From positions 113,915 through 177,914 of the forward strand of contig CADAEH010000003.1 of NCBI GenBank assembly GCA_902786855.1: a DNA stretch of 64,000 nt, read 5' to 3'. A program made the translations under genes and the position numbers. This DNA is from an uncultured Eubacteriales bacterium (GTDB taxonomy: Bacteria; Bacillota; Clostridia; Peptostreptococcales; Anaerovoracaceae). The notes beneath the pieces are model-generated. The model saw nothing but the letters and a program-made list of their open reading frames with translations, was not told where the DNA came from and did no database searches. Positions 12,001 through 17,648 of the stretch are shown here, one piece after another. How positions within the stretch are numbered: position 1 is the stretch's first letter; every line of letters starts with the position of its first letter.

Positions 12001-12396
12001 GCCGGCATCCTTCTTAGCGTCTTCAGCTGCAGGCTTAGCGTCACCGGCATCTTCTTTCTGCTGGTCACCGTCTTCCTGCTTCTGATCGGCTGCAGGCGCA
12101 GCGGAATCTTCCTTGTCATCCTTGTTCTCCTGGGGCTCCGGCTGAACGGCCGGCTTCTCAGGCTCTTCTTTGTTTTCCTGAGCGTCCGGCTTAGCCTCAG
12201 AATCTCCCTGGTCTTTCTTATCCGCCTGATCTGCTGACTTATCGGCCTGTTCCTCTGCGACAGTACCGGTCTCGTCAGTTGCAGCATAATACGCAAAGGT
12301 ATAGCTTGGCATCATGCTGACGACCATCATAACGGTTAAGATCTGTACAAGAAAGCGATTCCATAGCTTGCTTTTGCTATTCTTCTTGTAATCCAT
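1..12396 (-). CDS. Giant secreted Cna-B/SpaA-type surface adhesin, C-terminus beyond the window
   Basis: An open frame of 4132 codons runs from the ATG at 12394-12396 to the window edge. I read the same frame at both ends and through the middle without a stop. Residues 1-35 look like a signal peptide (hydrophobic LVQILTVMMVVSMM). Residues about 40-165 are a charged Lys/Glu/Gln/Pro-rich linker. After that come many beta-sandwich modules: SpaA/prealbumin-like repeats with ETKAP-type motifs (for example 5717-5752), a DUF11-like stretch (about 3500-2700), an SdrD-like GDVWIDADSNGVQD element near 2190-2130, and four Cna-B modules (about 1250-1; openings such as VEKKWNDNDD and EVKKEWEDTDD). Such domains usually form Lys-Asn isopeptide bonds and build stalks. 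An LPXTG-type anchor would be expected off the left edge. It is most likely a cell-surface adhesin; the ligand is unknown. Confidence 0.9.
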   Translation of the reverse strand, partial: MDYKKNSKSKLWNRFLVQILTVMMVVSMMPSYTFAYYAATDETGTVAEEQADKSADQADKKDQGDSEAKPDAQENKEEPEKPAVQPEPQENKDDKEDSAAPAADQKQEDGDQQKEDAGDAKPAAEDAKKDAGAPPAVSNDTAEPKALDEVKEDAKKAGTKAPAVSPEEQAEINYGPNGQARTFTVSLKDNKDKARAGDEITYNVDVNMWPAATYPYDGQNQEVMFEEWENITITVKMPEHVIITSATPGTVASFTQTDPATNTWTINLVKDHRDATNSNSINFDINTRITGNGELPDGTVLGEADITVSADFNVRINEDGTTRKYSKTVTDKTEEIPLSSPDEWVLTKSSFAEPNNYTIDKDHNTVTVHYLVKYGLGIEDSSGKMVITEDPSIYTRTGRAPFKQDISLTDTPDLTLHDGTKLPAQSMTVTPAHTGYQYKDGSSADEGGKPKAIPVQSGRPVDLPYAVVGTNTKFVAENTPAFSEYKVDMVYQLDKFMVWYYENASKTDADSSNVANIEYQILGRNQPEDTEDDASTTIPGYIKPGYITIEKYIVSYDNKTKNLYTKTTSLINGPATYEVYESDGTTLARIYYKDSAGKYQPITGSTVTIDPDAQASETNGKNGKIGFYLDAGTYVIKEAGKPQNTDVVGSDSQTKTVNEDGKITASFENKEQLGQIKIKKTDDTNNHRPVANVVFGLYKDREHTIPVKDENGNDYKVTTNSNTDYNAVFTRLVPGKYYVWEISAPTGYIKYDRAVEVDVTAGNTTADAVSIENYKNKIEIHLQKQYSTVADPTTFKDVTGDYAKFNKAFTLERRTSGSAWETFKTDVSIDNKGASTIEVDRLDANGNKYEYRFVENIPEGYYNIDGTASRTATSYSITPANATATDPQDKIIMKNLRGGFIELTKKKVTVNDSPGAYTAANQSGKTFKLYRVADGQTAAEYVAEATTGSNGKLRYSDLISVNGSGKTYTYYVVEQGTETGFTWITDSSIRIDGQNTPALKVGSFTTDTGDLLTPTSYNIQQKIVIGIRKIDRYNTDTQLAGAKFEVSDGTKTTTVTSDGSKYANLEVELGKEYTISETSVPTGYYRDAAPQSIDTTGWKVGVKSDGTFAVFKADDTEVSPDDLKFTFADTPYKKIRLTKKVKNENTPDKDASPLANVTFTVYVKDGDNFVSYPVGGTPITIKGDGNTPVSLPDGTYYLHEDTKVNNVVYPDTNPGVYSGKGVYKDNQFYFGPYTVTRPAASGDVMWDIGIINIYNTGNLTVKKHLYDKNNNLITEESPTDKTPALNGFKMQVFVADAQGNPTGDPLEGKDAVTGATGTDGLATFTNLPVYDDSGAPIRYVVVEKYIDDQPDLYYTDNFTSDGSPADMILGGTAEAGVVTNHTYMSVDVVKKYYDAREYELTGLKYELQGAVIALYKNNGDGTYTYVKSGTTDSKGYVQFGTLKFSEAGYVAIEYSVPADYKYMVPVQGKYLKDYAGGTTPAELTEADVQQLSRAELTSATNYTGEIDNETPWTQIHVFKKDRDNPEKLLDGANFTLYKQVLAEGTSGGTLTFDASNCTVVGEYTSGTWIFNDQPQTGEFQTDVLEIADNIVYWLVETKAPSGYAIIPSENYVLFPKEGTTYTNNSNNGQSTKVYPGGLKKNKINQHTVLDRPLSGPGDGTENWAYIEFTKWMQKESTAGKDPLERTDFVLMPNATFKLYAVNASDHNKVLLLDTITTGDENQVDGSPTTGYGVSRSMDAWAIFDEIERRFPDQLKDIITYHSAPDSGYDVDYPYVVGPDGKPVTDAQGNRTRIKGTFHLNAVLVEESGSSKYSLDLHNHNLQIEFIPSDLYLGNSKYAVTVITDTSADFCDQNEERRSSYTENTPKSMAIVDYLTTDNSVTLRHFGYDPELAGYELLHSDLETLHDDNPSLFISKQVVFELEKFNPATNKWEYWNPAENKSANQAGSAFTTDGNGYHFAKGLDPGEYRVVMKTPAAGYENFYPNTNTAFHFTVVVSDRTQTFTTYSPSMARMSIEKTDMSGNTIAQAATFILQSKTGTFYSGEESTSSGKAVFTKLPADTTFTLTESVAPSGFTNEYFALLFAAQNPDYAALVNGTGYPVSYETTTKPSGESSQDGSKLHEKVIVKKEYNKAFSFKAPNVHNVQVKLIKKDRQNEQTDPKKLAGAQFKLYYHAFDRVSGTYTVPEFSESDPKWVNVGTVTIREDGTVTKEGLKPGVYYAVETKAPDHYDLDTKGQMIVMTGGLDLTIADSDKYKVNKASGGTGDLEFKDTPKVPLTVEKTVEFGDVPAKNYSFTFNLTDSEGKTITGNPATATGTATGGTITSKTTALFEDLSQGIDEDKIYYLTETAQTGYKLKEVSVGGSPVTADEKGRYPIKIKYPSTGVTVSVTNTYLEARVTIFKYDGLTGTGLTDASFEVLREDKKTPVAGATVQDNSKTGGVAGSYTAIIPFEDTTAETFYIHETKAPEIAGKQYTIDDGNAYIEVPSLRPGENRQYRFDGTDATTNQYALPNFEGITVKILKYGGIPGNETVPLAGAKFQMYFSTDGGTKWNTWHPVETTDSQGTAEFMILKGYDYAIAETNDVLGYVGLYGVYNGDTKLPTTTSDDGRTLYILGHDFNNGTEYSFTGYNIPYLKLNVVKEDISGKVTNPNASFHIYEVPADTPETLTDAQIKAIADAATTDNSISGETVNSKYTNEEYIYPGKKYLAVEDRAFDSADNAVNYSIIKDDSRVVYYKVFAVPEEGYEKEYTVTFKNNMGDAEVELEKTVDKDHVDSLTVKQAELTYTVKPTTTNGYALDSYRLNDSGLTPEPADATLADEWYDITEVIVGQGSMDKFLVGADPDKDYIIYATVTFVGFDGTEYKEDTVPINVSQGNISVKPTKAQGKKIKSFYIDYNSPELKTDTGYALGQNFVAGETKVMATVFKQEKPETGVVNAVKKITNNADVRLTFTPWSSTGEKLDQDERKDKDDAVTIVDAAKAPKVKFSKDGPPTDVSVDIGSTITYKLKIENVTGEPIDFTDPIIVDLLPQGMVIDQASDFVRVTDRPGTIAEKPTVTTGFAGDSEYVNIAFTGTIGDGESLEVELSAVVSTAVTNYGHQMRNFAFTTSKEVGVATSDNTTGAVIKDDEGMWASELVSIATELTCDEDRAKALKDALGTQGTYGYLGDWHENQWVTDNQLVCVKAEYGPSDGGVYRTDKVAVLVNDETDVTQRTMHYQLTINNLSPNKRTNLAVMDIMPAVGDNRINNTPRGSNWDLYFDAIEAVRVNDQPCSDYTVYYYSGDATAFGADDITNIVNASKSGCPTGWSTDKPDKPTAFIVAFDYDPENETEVSDANTVVLEGEKNLQIEYTAKTDYREAEPLAEIVFTNAANDFNFGYSTFAPPTKANMATPNDPLGSNVVEVTIAPPMVKVGGDVWIDADSNGVQDDGKQSWYLNYGIVKQLIKDLGVKLNISNQRNLAVTETRDGTIDETGNDTNTDDKYGIAHFEFDELTSAKIRKGSTATNKEWLDANGGASNLIGKNPYTYNMNMNYKGSTFTKTKNVVSPRGSYVPGSIPDGDRTDDNFENRRGDYQTEQFFLHQTADVFDMTKDNGYNLLKTLELTKVNRATEEPIEGAEFKLYGPFEHDYNVTEADLTEENLVDTLMTGTDGKVSKSGLFFFKKYAIVESKPADGYNIEGAKAVGNITKLDEGKWILNVPAYDTVPPEDCEYTETVKVLDPKMVEVAVEKKWNDNDDAYGKRPKSIKVMLYTDEACTKEAVYADGKTVEEKTLTEPDWKDKWEKLPRYKVEKNLIGQETETEITYYVKETDAQGHELQGYDAVFVKSKDEVTGNTSWTITNTPITTGLEVKKEWEDTDDVAARVTAVTFRVEQSPDGETWTPAKLNGQEIILTIGRTAGEKMSTTEIDGLPAYDEDNNPLKYRAVEISITVDGQTLEVKDGKVGCYEVTSTYTFVEDNSVDSAKMTDLSEIKNTMVPTEFTVEKTFVDDTFNINKDIKSIKVKLQRKSGGGDWTDVEDYDLTQSDNWKHTWKGLPKYDMVGNAYDYRAIEVSYTTKTGVVVNVSYTGTDKTAGTVGAYEYTAQVKGTADDGFTSYIENKLVKGALEVSKEWENSDRAKVPGSITIKLKATVNGKEISI

Positions 12397-12525
12397 CTCT
12401 TCACCCTTTTGGTGCCTGTAAAGCACCGTTATCCTTTCTCCAAACAGTTAGTCAAAACTGATATTTAGCAGCTAAAAATGTAATAGCTAAAAAACGCAAA
12501 AACCCACCATAATATAGGTTATGAA

Positions 12526-12534
12526 ATTATATCA
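12526..12534 (-). promoter_or_regulatory. Probable extended -10 promoter of the giant adhesin gene
   Basis: The minus strand reads TGATATAAT, a perfect TGnTATAAT extended -10 element, about 130 bases before the adhesin start codon. The -35 match (TTCCAT, 16 bases upstream) is poor, as is usual for extended -10 promoters. The long AT-rich leader and the repeated CCTATATT motifs around it suggest further regulation, but this is inference. Confidence 0.45.
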
Positions 12535-12650
12535 TAAACACTACTATGGAACTGTGATTACTAACAAATTTTTATGTTCTTTTTTGCCTTCACTTAATGA
12601 TTTTTAAGTCTCTCTATTTTTCAATTGTGAGGATTGTCAAAATTACCAGT

Positions 12651-12708
12651 CAATATAGGTTTTTTTCTATAATTCTTTGTCATCGAATAGATAACCGGCC
12701 TATATTGG
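12651..12708. promoter_or_regulatory. Inverted CAATATAGG / CCTATATTG pair upstream of the adhesin gene
   Basis: CAATATAGG at 12651-12659 faces CCTATATTGG at 12699-12708. A further partial copy, AATATAGG, lies at 12511-12518 next to the likely promoter. The same ten bases CCTATATTGG recur at 15150-15159 in front of another secreted-protein gene. The rest of the 12397-12876 gap is AT-rich and holds no gene I can see. The element may be an operator pair or a stem; no protein is assigned. Confidence 0.35.
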
Positions 12709-12819
12709 CGCGTTTATTGTACAATTAATTGTTCTCTTTGGCAACGAAAACGTTTACGAAACTTTTGTATTTCTTTTCGTGATAATTCTGCCCTTCTGTA
12801 TGGATCAGCTATTTTGCAC

Positions 12820-12846
12820 ACAAAAAGAGGGCCTCGCGGGCCCTCT
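12820..12846 (-). terminator. Rho-independent terminator
   Basis: On the minus strand a GC-rich stem AGAGGGCC / GGCCCTCT with a short loop is followed by TTTTTG. It lies about 30 bases after the stop codon of the 12877-13374 gene and separates that gene from the adhesin promoter region. Confidence 0.85.
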
Positions 12847-12876
12847 CTGACGTCATGATCTGATCATGTTTTCAGG

Positions 12877-13374
12877 TCATCTTCTGATGTATCTGAGCTG
12901 GCAGGTCGGGTCTCCTTTTGCTATCGTTCCGGGCAGGTCAAGCTCGACTCCGAAGCACTCTCCTATGCCTCTGTCTCCGCACATCGCATGGTCGCACATC
13001 ATAGCTATCTGCTCATCGCTGCAGCCCTGTTTCTGCCATGCTTTCACAAGCGGGCAATAATGAAAATCTATGTCCAGATGATCATCATCGCATCTCAGGA
13101 TATCCATCTCAAACACCTTCTGCGCGAAGAAACCGAACAGCGCTTTTTTCAGTCCCTTGAGTGACTTGCCCTTGCCGCCCTTCTTCACAAGGTTCTCCCC
13201 CTGATACAGCCCGCACCGCCTGATCGCATCCGGAGCAAAATCCTCCGCCTTGAGTCCGTGCTTCTCCGCTTCGTCGCAGAGCAGATACATCCACAGCGCG
13301 CGGTGCTCGAGCTGTTCACGTATGCCCACGATCAGCGGGTTCTTTACTTTTGCGTTGTTGACTATTTTGCTCAT
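12877..13374 (-). CDS. L-2-amino-thiazoline-4-carboxylate hydrolase-like protein
   Basis: The 165-residue product resembles the ATC hydrolase family (PF14196 type), whose founding members open the thiazoline ring of L-ATC on the way to cysteine. Visible family-like features are the DFHYCPLVKAW segment and the MCDHAMCGDRGIGECF segment with closely spaced Cys, His and Asp residues. I chose the ATG at 13374 because AGGAGG lies 8 bases upstream; a start 10 codons earlier has no comparable site. It follows the secreted protein gene at 13418-14962 after 43 bases and may be co-transcribed with it. Many family members in gut Clostridia have no proven substrate, so the reaction is inferred. Confidence 0.7.
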   Translation of the reverse strand: MSKIVNNAKVKNPLIVGIREQLEHRALWMYLLCDEAEKHGLKAEDFAPDAIRRCGLYQGENLVKKGGKGKSLKGLKKALFGFFAQKVFEMDILRCDDDHLDIDFHYCPLVKAWQKQGCSDEQIAMMCDHAMCGDRGIGECFGVELDLPGTIAKGDPTCQLRYIRR

Positions 13375-13417
13375 GATTATGCCTCCTGAAGGATCAGTCA
13401 TCATATTCTATCATTAT

Positions 13418-14962
13418 TTACTTGACGGTAACTTTGATTTTCTTGGAGACTCCGTTCTGGGCGTAAGCGTAGATGTAGCAGGTGCCTTTGCCGACTCCTT
13501 TTACTGTGCCCTTGCCGTTGACCTGAGCTACGGCTGGATTCGAGGTCTCATACTTGATAGCGCGATGCTTCTTGACCTTAAGTTTCCTGGCCTGTGGTAC
13601 GGCCTTGGCTTTCAGCTTGAGAGTCTTGCCCTTTTTGAGCTTCTTAGCCTTCTTGGTCACAGCTTTGCTGACTGTTACCTTCTTGTGGTTTCCGACTTTG
13701 CCGCCCTTGGTCGCTGCGTGGACGGTCTTGGAAGTTGATACCACTTTGCCGTTTGCATCGGCTGCGATCATCATGAATTTGTAATAAGTACCTTTCTGGA
13801 GAGCAGCTCCGGCTGCCTGTGTGACGTTCAATGAGGTCCCCGTGACTTCTATAAGTTTCTTGTACTTGTTGCCTTTGCCGCATTTGTTGGCGAAGAGGAT
13901 GTACTTGGCAGCGCCCGGCACTGCTTTCCAGTTCAGATTTATGCTGTTCTTGGTTGCCTTGGATGCTTTGAGCTGGAGCAGGCCGAAAGCTGTGCCGGCT
14001 GGGTCATTGTCATCAGGCAGTGCGAGTATAGCTGCTTCTGCTGCTGCGACTGAAGCTCCTTTGCCGAATGGGGTACCGTCAGCTCCATTAGCAGGTGCCA
14101 GCTTAGGGATAGCTTCTGTTTTGGTCGCTCCGCAGCCATTGCAGGTATACGTTTTTACGCCTTCTGCTGTCTCTGTAGGTTCTTTCGTCACCTTGCCTGC
14201 ATCCCAGTCGTGGGCAGCAATAACTGATACAAGAACAGTGACTTCATACAAGTCATACCACCGTGTCGTTTCAATAACTGTGGCATTATTGACCTTGGCT
14301 TTATAATCATACGGGAAACAATATCCGAAATCAGGTTCGAGATATACATTGCAATAGTATAGTTCTCCACCTGTAAATTTTCCTGTATAAGCTTCTGTGA
14401 TCGTAGGATCTTCATCCCAATATGATCCGATGTGGTCGCCATGATACTGAATTTGATACTTAACTCCGCTCGGGACAGAAAACTTTGGTGGGTTGGTTTC
14501 ATTTTCCCAATCTATGGTTCCGGTCGTCTCGGTTCCGCATAGAGGCGGTTCCAGTGTAAGTTCAACATCTGTCAGTGCTTTATTCATTAAGTAATAAATG
14601 TCAAGATCAGACAGAATCGGCTTTGATGAAGGGACACGAAAAGGATACATATTATCCCAGGTAGAATCTTCGGTCACAGGCTTCGAGTACCAATTGTTCG
14701 AGTTAATATAACCATCTTTCTCAAAAAGCTTATTTGGGTCAAGCCCCTTTGCGCTAATAGCATTGTACACGGTTTTGCCGGATGTTATATTATCGATCAC
14801 TATCGGATCCATAAGATCGACCCCGTCAACAGATGACCAATGGATGGTTATCGTATGGGTCTCACCATCGGCATATACCGCCATGCCCGCGATGAGTAAC
14901 AAAGTCATCGTCAGCGTGAAAGTCAATACCATTCTCAAAAGTAAAGATTTTTCTTTTCTCAT
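13418..14962 (-). CDS. Secreted protein with FN3-like and lysine-rich Big_2-like C-terminal cassette
   Basis: The 514-residue protein starts with a signal peptide (hydrophobic run about 10-30, likely cut after VYADG). Residues about 33-100 form a DUF4430-like beta domain (ITIHWSSVDGVDLMDP). Residues about 235-290 contain a small CxxC element (YTCNGCGATKTEAIPKL). Then come a GADGTPFGKGAS linker, an FN3-like domain (about 325-415), KGGKVGNHKKVTV, and a strongly basic Big_2-like domain to the end (KKAKKLKKGKTLKLKAKA; GKGTCYIYAYAQNG). From GADGTP onward it is clearly paralogous to the 60514-63279 protein, which suggests a common attachment or sorting module. Function unknown; probably cell-surface or wall-associated. 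Confidence 0.8.
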   Translation of the reverse strand: MRKEKSLLLRMVLTFTLTMTLLLIAGMAVYADGETHTITIHWSSVDGVDLMDPIVIDNITSGKTVYNAISAKGLDPNKLFEKDGYINSNNWYSKPVTEDSTWDNMYPFRVPSSKPILSDLDIYYLMNKALTDVELTLEPPLCGTETTGTIDWENETNPPKFSVPSGVKYQIQYHGDHIGSYWDEDPTITEAYTGKFTGGELYYCNVYLEPDFGYCFPYDYKAKVNNATVIETTRWYDLYEVTVLVSVIAAHDWDAGKVTKEPTETAEGVKTYTCNGCGATKTEAIPKLAPANGADGTPFGKGASVAAAEAAILALPDDNDPAGTAFGLLQLKASKATKNSINLNWKAVPGAAKYILFANKCGKGNKYKKLIEVTGTSLNVTQAAGAALQKGTYYKFMMIAADANGKVVSTSKTVHAATKGGKVGNHKKVTVSKAVTKKAKKLKKGKTLKLKAKAVPQARKLKVKKHRAIKYETSNPAVAQVNGKGTVKGVGKGTCYIYAYAQNGVSKKIKVTVK

Positions 14963-15149
14963 AAATACCCCCTTCCTTTGATTCTATTTCACATCGTTTT
15001 CAGATTATCATCGGATTGTAACCGTTTTTTCATGGCACGTACATAAGTGGGAATGAGGCCACGTCCATGTACCATCTTCAGATTCAAAATACACGTTGAC
15101 TGACGGTGTTTTCGGTGTAATTGGTGTAATACTTGCCTTTTTTATTCCA

Positions 15150-15190
15150 CCTATATTGGATATTTTACCATAGATACGGAAACGGGTAAA
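15150..15190 (-). promoter_or_regulatory. Probable promoter with downstream CCAATATAGG motif
   Basis: The minus strand carries TTTACC at 15190-15185, 17 bases, then TAAAAT at 15167-15162 preceded by TG (extended -10). CCAATATAGG at 15159-15150 sits at the expected transcription start. It is the same decamer seen upstream of the giant adhesin. The leader to the 14962 start codon is about 190 bases and contains no gene I recognise. Confidence 0.45.
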
Positions 15191-15249
15191 CGAATTGTAC
15201 GTTTACAGATACAATTTGTTAGGCGTTCATCCCATTATCAATTTATGAA

Positions 15250-15280
15250 TAAAAAATGTGCGAAGATCTGCATCGCACAT
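15250..15280 (-). terminator. Rho-independent terminator after the GNAT gene
   Basis: On the minus strand ATGTGCGA and TCGCACAT form an 8-bp stem with a 9-base loop, followed by TTTTTTATT. It lies 55 bases after the stop codon of the acetyltransferase gene. Confidence 0.8.
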
Positions 15281-15334
15281 TATGTCTATTTTATTATTCT
15301 TTGTCCTATTTCAGAGCTGCTAATGCATCATGTT

Positions 15335-15766
15335 TCACAGCATCAGATCGAACCCATAGCACCCTTTTTCGAATCCATATTTCTCATAGAAGCGGTGTGC
15401 TTCCTTGCGCGGGAGTCCGGAGTCGAGCACCAGCGCTTTGCAGCCTTTCGCTCTGGCAAGCTCAGCTGCATGGTCCATCAGCATGATACCATAGCCTTTG
15501 CCGCGATCTTCTTCGTTGGTATATATGCTCGACACATAGCAGGTCATTCCTGTCATCCAGAAAGTGTTGAAGTACACTCCGTGGCAGAACCCGTGATATC
15601 CGCCCTCCTCATCCATCAGGAAGAATGCAAAACTCGAAGGGTCGTTCAGGACTTCGTCATATACCTTGAGTGTTGGTTCTTTTTCGTATGTGTTGTATGT
15701 CCAGATCTTGCAGATATATTCAAAGGCCTGGTCCCTGTCAGTGCTTTCTGCCGGCTTGATGATCAT
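15335..15766 (-). CDS. GNAT-family N-acetyltransferase
   Basis: The 143-residue protein has the GNAT acetyl-CoA binding pattern: a central strand SSIYTNEEDRGKGYG (motif A, R/Q-x-x-G-x-G/A) followed by a helix (IMLMDHAAELARAKGCK) and the late FYEKYGF motif typical of this fold. I place the start at 15766 (MIIKP) because AAAGGAGA lies 8 bases upstream; the 26 codons before it in frame have no ribosome site. The acceptor substrate cannot be told from sequence. It is the first gene right of the terminator at 15250 and is read toward it. Confidence 0.8.
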   Translation of the reverse strand: MIIKPAESTDRDQAFEYICKIWTYNTYEKEPTLKVYDEVLNDPSSFAFFLMDEEGGYHGFCHGVYFNTFWMTGMTCYVSSIYTNEEDRGKGYGIMLMDHAAELARAKGCKALVLDSGLPRKEAHRFYEKYGFEKGCYGFDLML

Positions 15767-15865
15767 TAGCTGCTCTCCTTTATCCGATGTCTTAATGTGA
15801 TGTCCTGATATATTGTCTTGATTTGATGTCTTGCCCATACGCACCTGATATCTTGCACGTATGAT

Positions 15866-16213
15866 CTAACGCTTATTGTTCTCATAACTCCATTTCGCGA
15901 TCTCAGCGATCAGCTCCAGAGGCAGGTCCCTGTTATTAGGCAGCTGCACGGTACCTTTACTGGTCTTGTACTCTTTCAGCTTATCTGCAAACGCAACAAT
16001 AGCTTCAGAGCCGGGATACAGTCCTATGTGCTTCTTGGCCGGCGCAAAATGCATGATGTTTCTGCCCTTCCAGAAAGTCGGCATGCCCCAGGAGAGACGC
16101 TCCTCTGCATCCGGAATGGCTGAACTTATTGTCTCATAAACTTCAAGCAGGCGCGGCTGTATCGCTGCATCCTGCTCCTCAATGTATTTCTGTATTATAG
16201 TCTTGTCTGTCAT
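15866..16213 (-). CDS. DUF1801 (YdhG-like) domain protein
   Basis: The 115-residue protein fits the DUF1801/YdhG family of small alpha-beta proteins: an N-terminal helix with PRLLEVYETISSAIPDAEE, then LSWGMPTFWKGRNIMHFAPAKK and HIGLYPGSEAI, then a terminal IAKWSYENNK helix. The start overlaps the stop of the exonuclease gene by four bases (16210-16213), so the two are probably translationally coupled. The family has no firmly known biochemical role. Confidence 0.8.
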   Translation of the reverse strand: MTDKTIIQKYIEEQDAAIQPRLLEVYETISSAIPDAEERLSWGMPTFWKGRNIMHFAPAKKHIGLYPGSEAIVAFADKLKEYKTSKGTVQLPNNRDLPLELIAEIAKWSYENNKR

Positions 16214-16782
16214 ATCTCGTACCCCTCAAGTCCTTCTGTGAGATCGAGCCTCTTCATCACCTCGACCGTGTTGATCGCATCGTTCAGAGCGTCATGGCTT
16301 CTCTGCGGCTTGATCTCGAATTTCCACATGGCATAGCTCAGGGCAAAACTCCTGTCTTCCTGCGTGATCTGGTCATCGAATACGATCTGCGCATCATAGC
16401 ACTCAGGCAGTCCTTCGATATCCATTTCATGTATGAGCATGTTGTCCTCAAGCATGAATATGTCTGCACCGCCCCATGTTATGAATACAAAATCATCACC
16501 GCACCATTCGAGGAATTCACTGCACACGACTTCAAACGGCCTGCCCTGACTGATGATCTCGTCAGTCAGATCAGTTACCTCCGTTACATGCTTATTCATT
16601 TTAGTGTAGAAAACAGGCTTTACGATCTCAGAATACTTATCGACTATATTGAGATCCTGCAGGTCATCTATCCTGACCGCTCCGAACTGTATGATCTCTC
16701 CGCTGAGTTTCATCGGATCTCTCACCATGCGCTGCGGGGAAAGCGGCTGATTCCATTCAAGATCAAGGACTATGTAATTCAT
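16210..16782 (-). CDS. DEDDh 3'-5' exonuclease (KapD/ERI-1-like)
   Basis: The 190-residue protein opens with YIVLDLEWNQ, the ExoI motif carrying the first Asp and Glu metal ligands. It continues with FITWGGADIFMLEDN around residue 100 (ExoII-like) and SHDALNDAINTVEV near residue 165 (ExoIII: His and Asp). This arrangement and length match small DEDDh exonucleases related to KapD and ERI-1 that trim RNA or DNA 3' ends. It is followed with a 4-base overlap by the DUF1801 gene. The substrate is not deducible. Confidence 0.82.
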   Translation of the reverse strand: MNYIVLDLEWNQPLSPQRMVRDPMKLSGEIIQFGAVRIDDLQDLNIVDKYSEIVKPVFYTKMNKHVTEVTDLTDEIISQGRPFEVVCSEFLEWCGDDFVFITWGGADIFMLEDNMLIHEMDIEGLPECYDAQIVFDDQITQEDRSFALSYAMWKFEIKPQRSHDALNDAINTVEVMKRLDLTEGLEGYEI

Positions 16783-16802
16783 TTTCTCTCTGTTATGTGC
16801 CT

Positions 16803-16828
16803 CCCCCCCACTTATAGAAGTAGGGGGA
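16803..16828. other. GC-rich hairpin between the esterase and exonuclease genes
   Basis: CCCCCACTT pairs with AAGTAGGGGG around a 4-base loop, with one bulged base. It has no U-run on either strand, so a terminator is doubtful. On the minus strand it lies 21-46 bases before the exonuclease start codon and could fold in that mRNA leader. Confidence 0.4.
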
Positions 16829-16891
16829 ATTCTTGCTATGTTAAACTGTGTTTTATAGTTTCATCTCTCTTCGCTTTATTGCTTCAGCGAA

Positions 16892-17584
16892 TCAATGATT
16901 CAGAAGCCAGGCAAAACCCTTGGCTGTCCTTATATCCGGCTCTTTGAAGTGATTGCCCTGATTCATCTCCAGCTTGCACCCATTACAGCCGGGATCAGCC
17001 TGCAGTAATTCAAGCTGCCTGCGGATGCAGTCTCCAACGGTCCTCATCACAGGGTTCCGTGTCTTTTCTTCTTTATCGCCAAGGCTGAGATACACTTTGT
17101 CAGCCAGAACTGAGTGTTCCTCGGCGTAGCCTATCCAGCCCGGGAACCAGACGGAAGGTGATGCCGCAGCGACTCCGCTGAATATGTCTGTGCGGTACGC
17201 TGCCCACAGCGCAAAGAAACCCGCAAGCGAATAACCGCCGATCAAAAGCCTGGCAGCCTTGCCGGCCGTATCTCTGTCAGCTGCCAGTTCAGGGATCAGT
17301 TCATCCGTGACATATCTCAGAGTCTCCTCCGCTCCGCCGGCAAAACCTTCGCTGCCGAAGACCGGCGGCGCTTCCCATGGGGACAGGTCTCTGTTCCAGT
17401 CATGCACCTTGAAGGCAGCCAAAGTGAACCCGGTCCCTCCGGTAAGTCTTACGATCTCCTCTGCTTCGCTGTTCAGCACTTCGATATCGTGGTCATCGAC
17501 TGGCTGGATCAGCAGCGTGCCAGATGAGCCGTGATCATATATAAAGCATTCATGCCCGCCGATCGTTTTTATTTCCTTCTGCAT
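16892..17584 (-). CDS. Alpha/beta-hydrolase, putative esterase
   Basis: The 230-residue protein has the nucleophile elbow GGYSLAG (GxSxG, Ser near residue 117) after LLIG. The motif is followed by ALWAAYRTDIFSGVAAASPSVW and a late His region (MNQGNHFKEPDI). This fits the putative esterase / IroE-like branch of alpha/beta-hydrolases, which cleave carboxylic esters in the cytoplasm. No signal peptide is seen. The substrate is unknown. It precedes the exonuclease gene by about 110 bases and may have its own promoter. Confidence 0.75.
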   Translation of the reverse strand: MQKEIKTIGGHECFIYDHGSSGTLLIQPVDDHDIEVLNSEAEEIVRLTGGTGFTLAAFKVHDWNRDLSPWEAPPVFGSEGFAGGAEETLRYVTDELIPELAADRDTAGKAARLLIGGYSLAGFFALWAAYRTDIFSGVAAASPSVWFPGWIGYAEEHSVLADKVYLSLGDKEEKTRNPVMRTVGDCIRRQLELLQADPGCNGCKLEMNQGNHFKEPDIRTAKGFAWLLNH

Positions 17585-17648
17585 GTGTCTTGCTCCACCG
17601 CCCCGGCTTCGTATAAAAGCGCGTGGTATCCGGCATCTGTTATATCTG

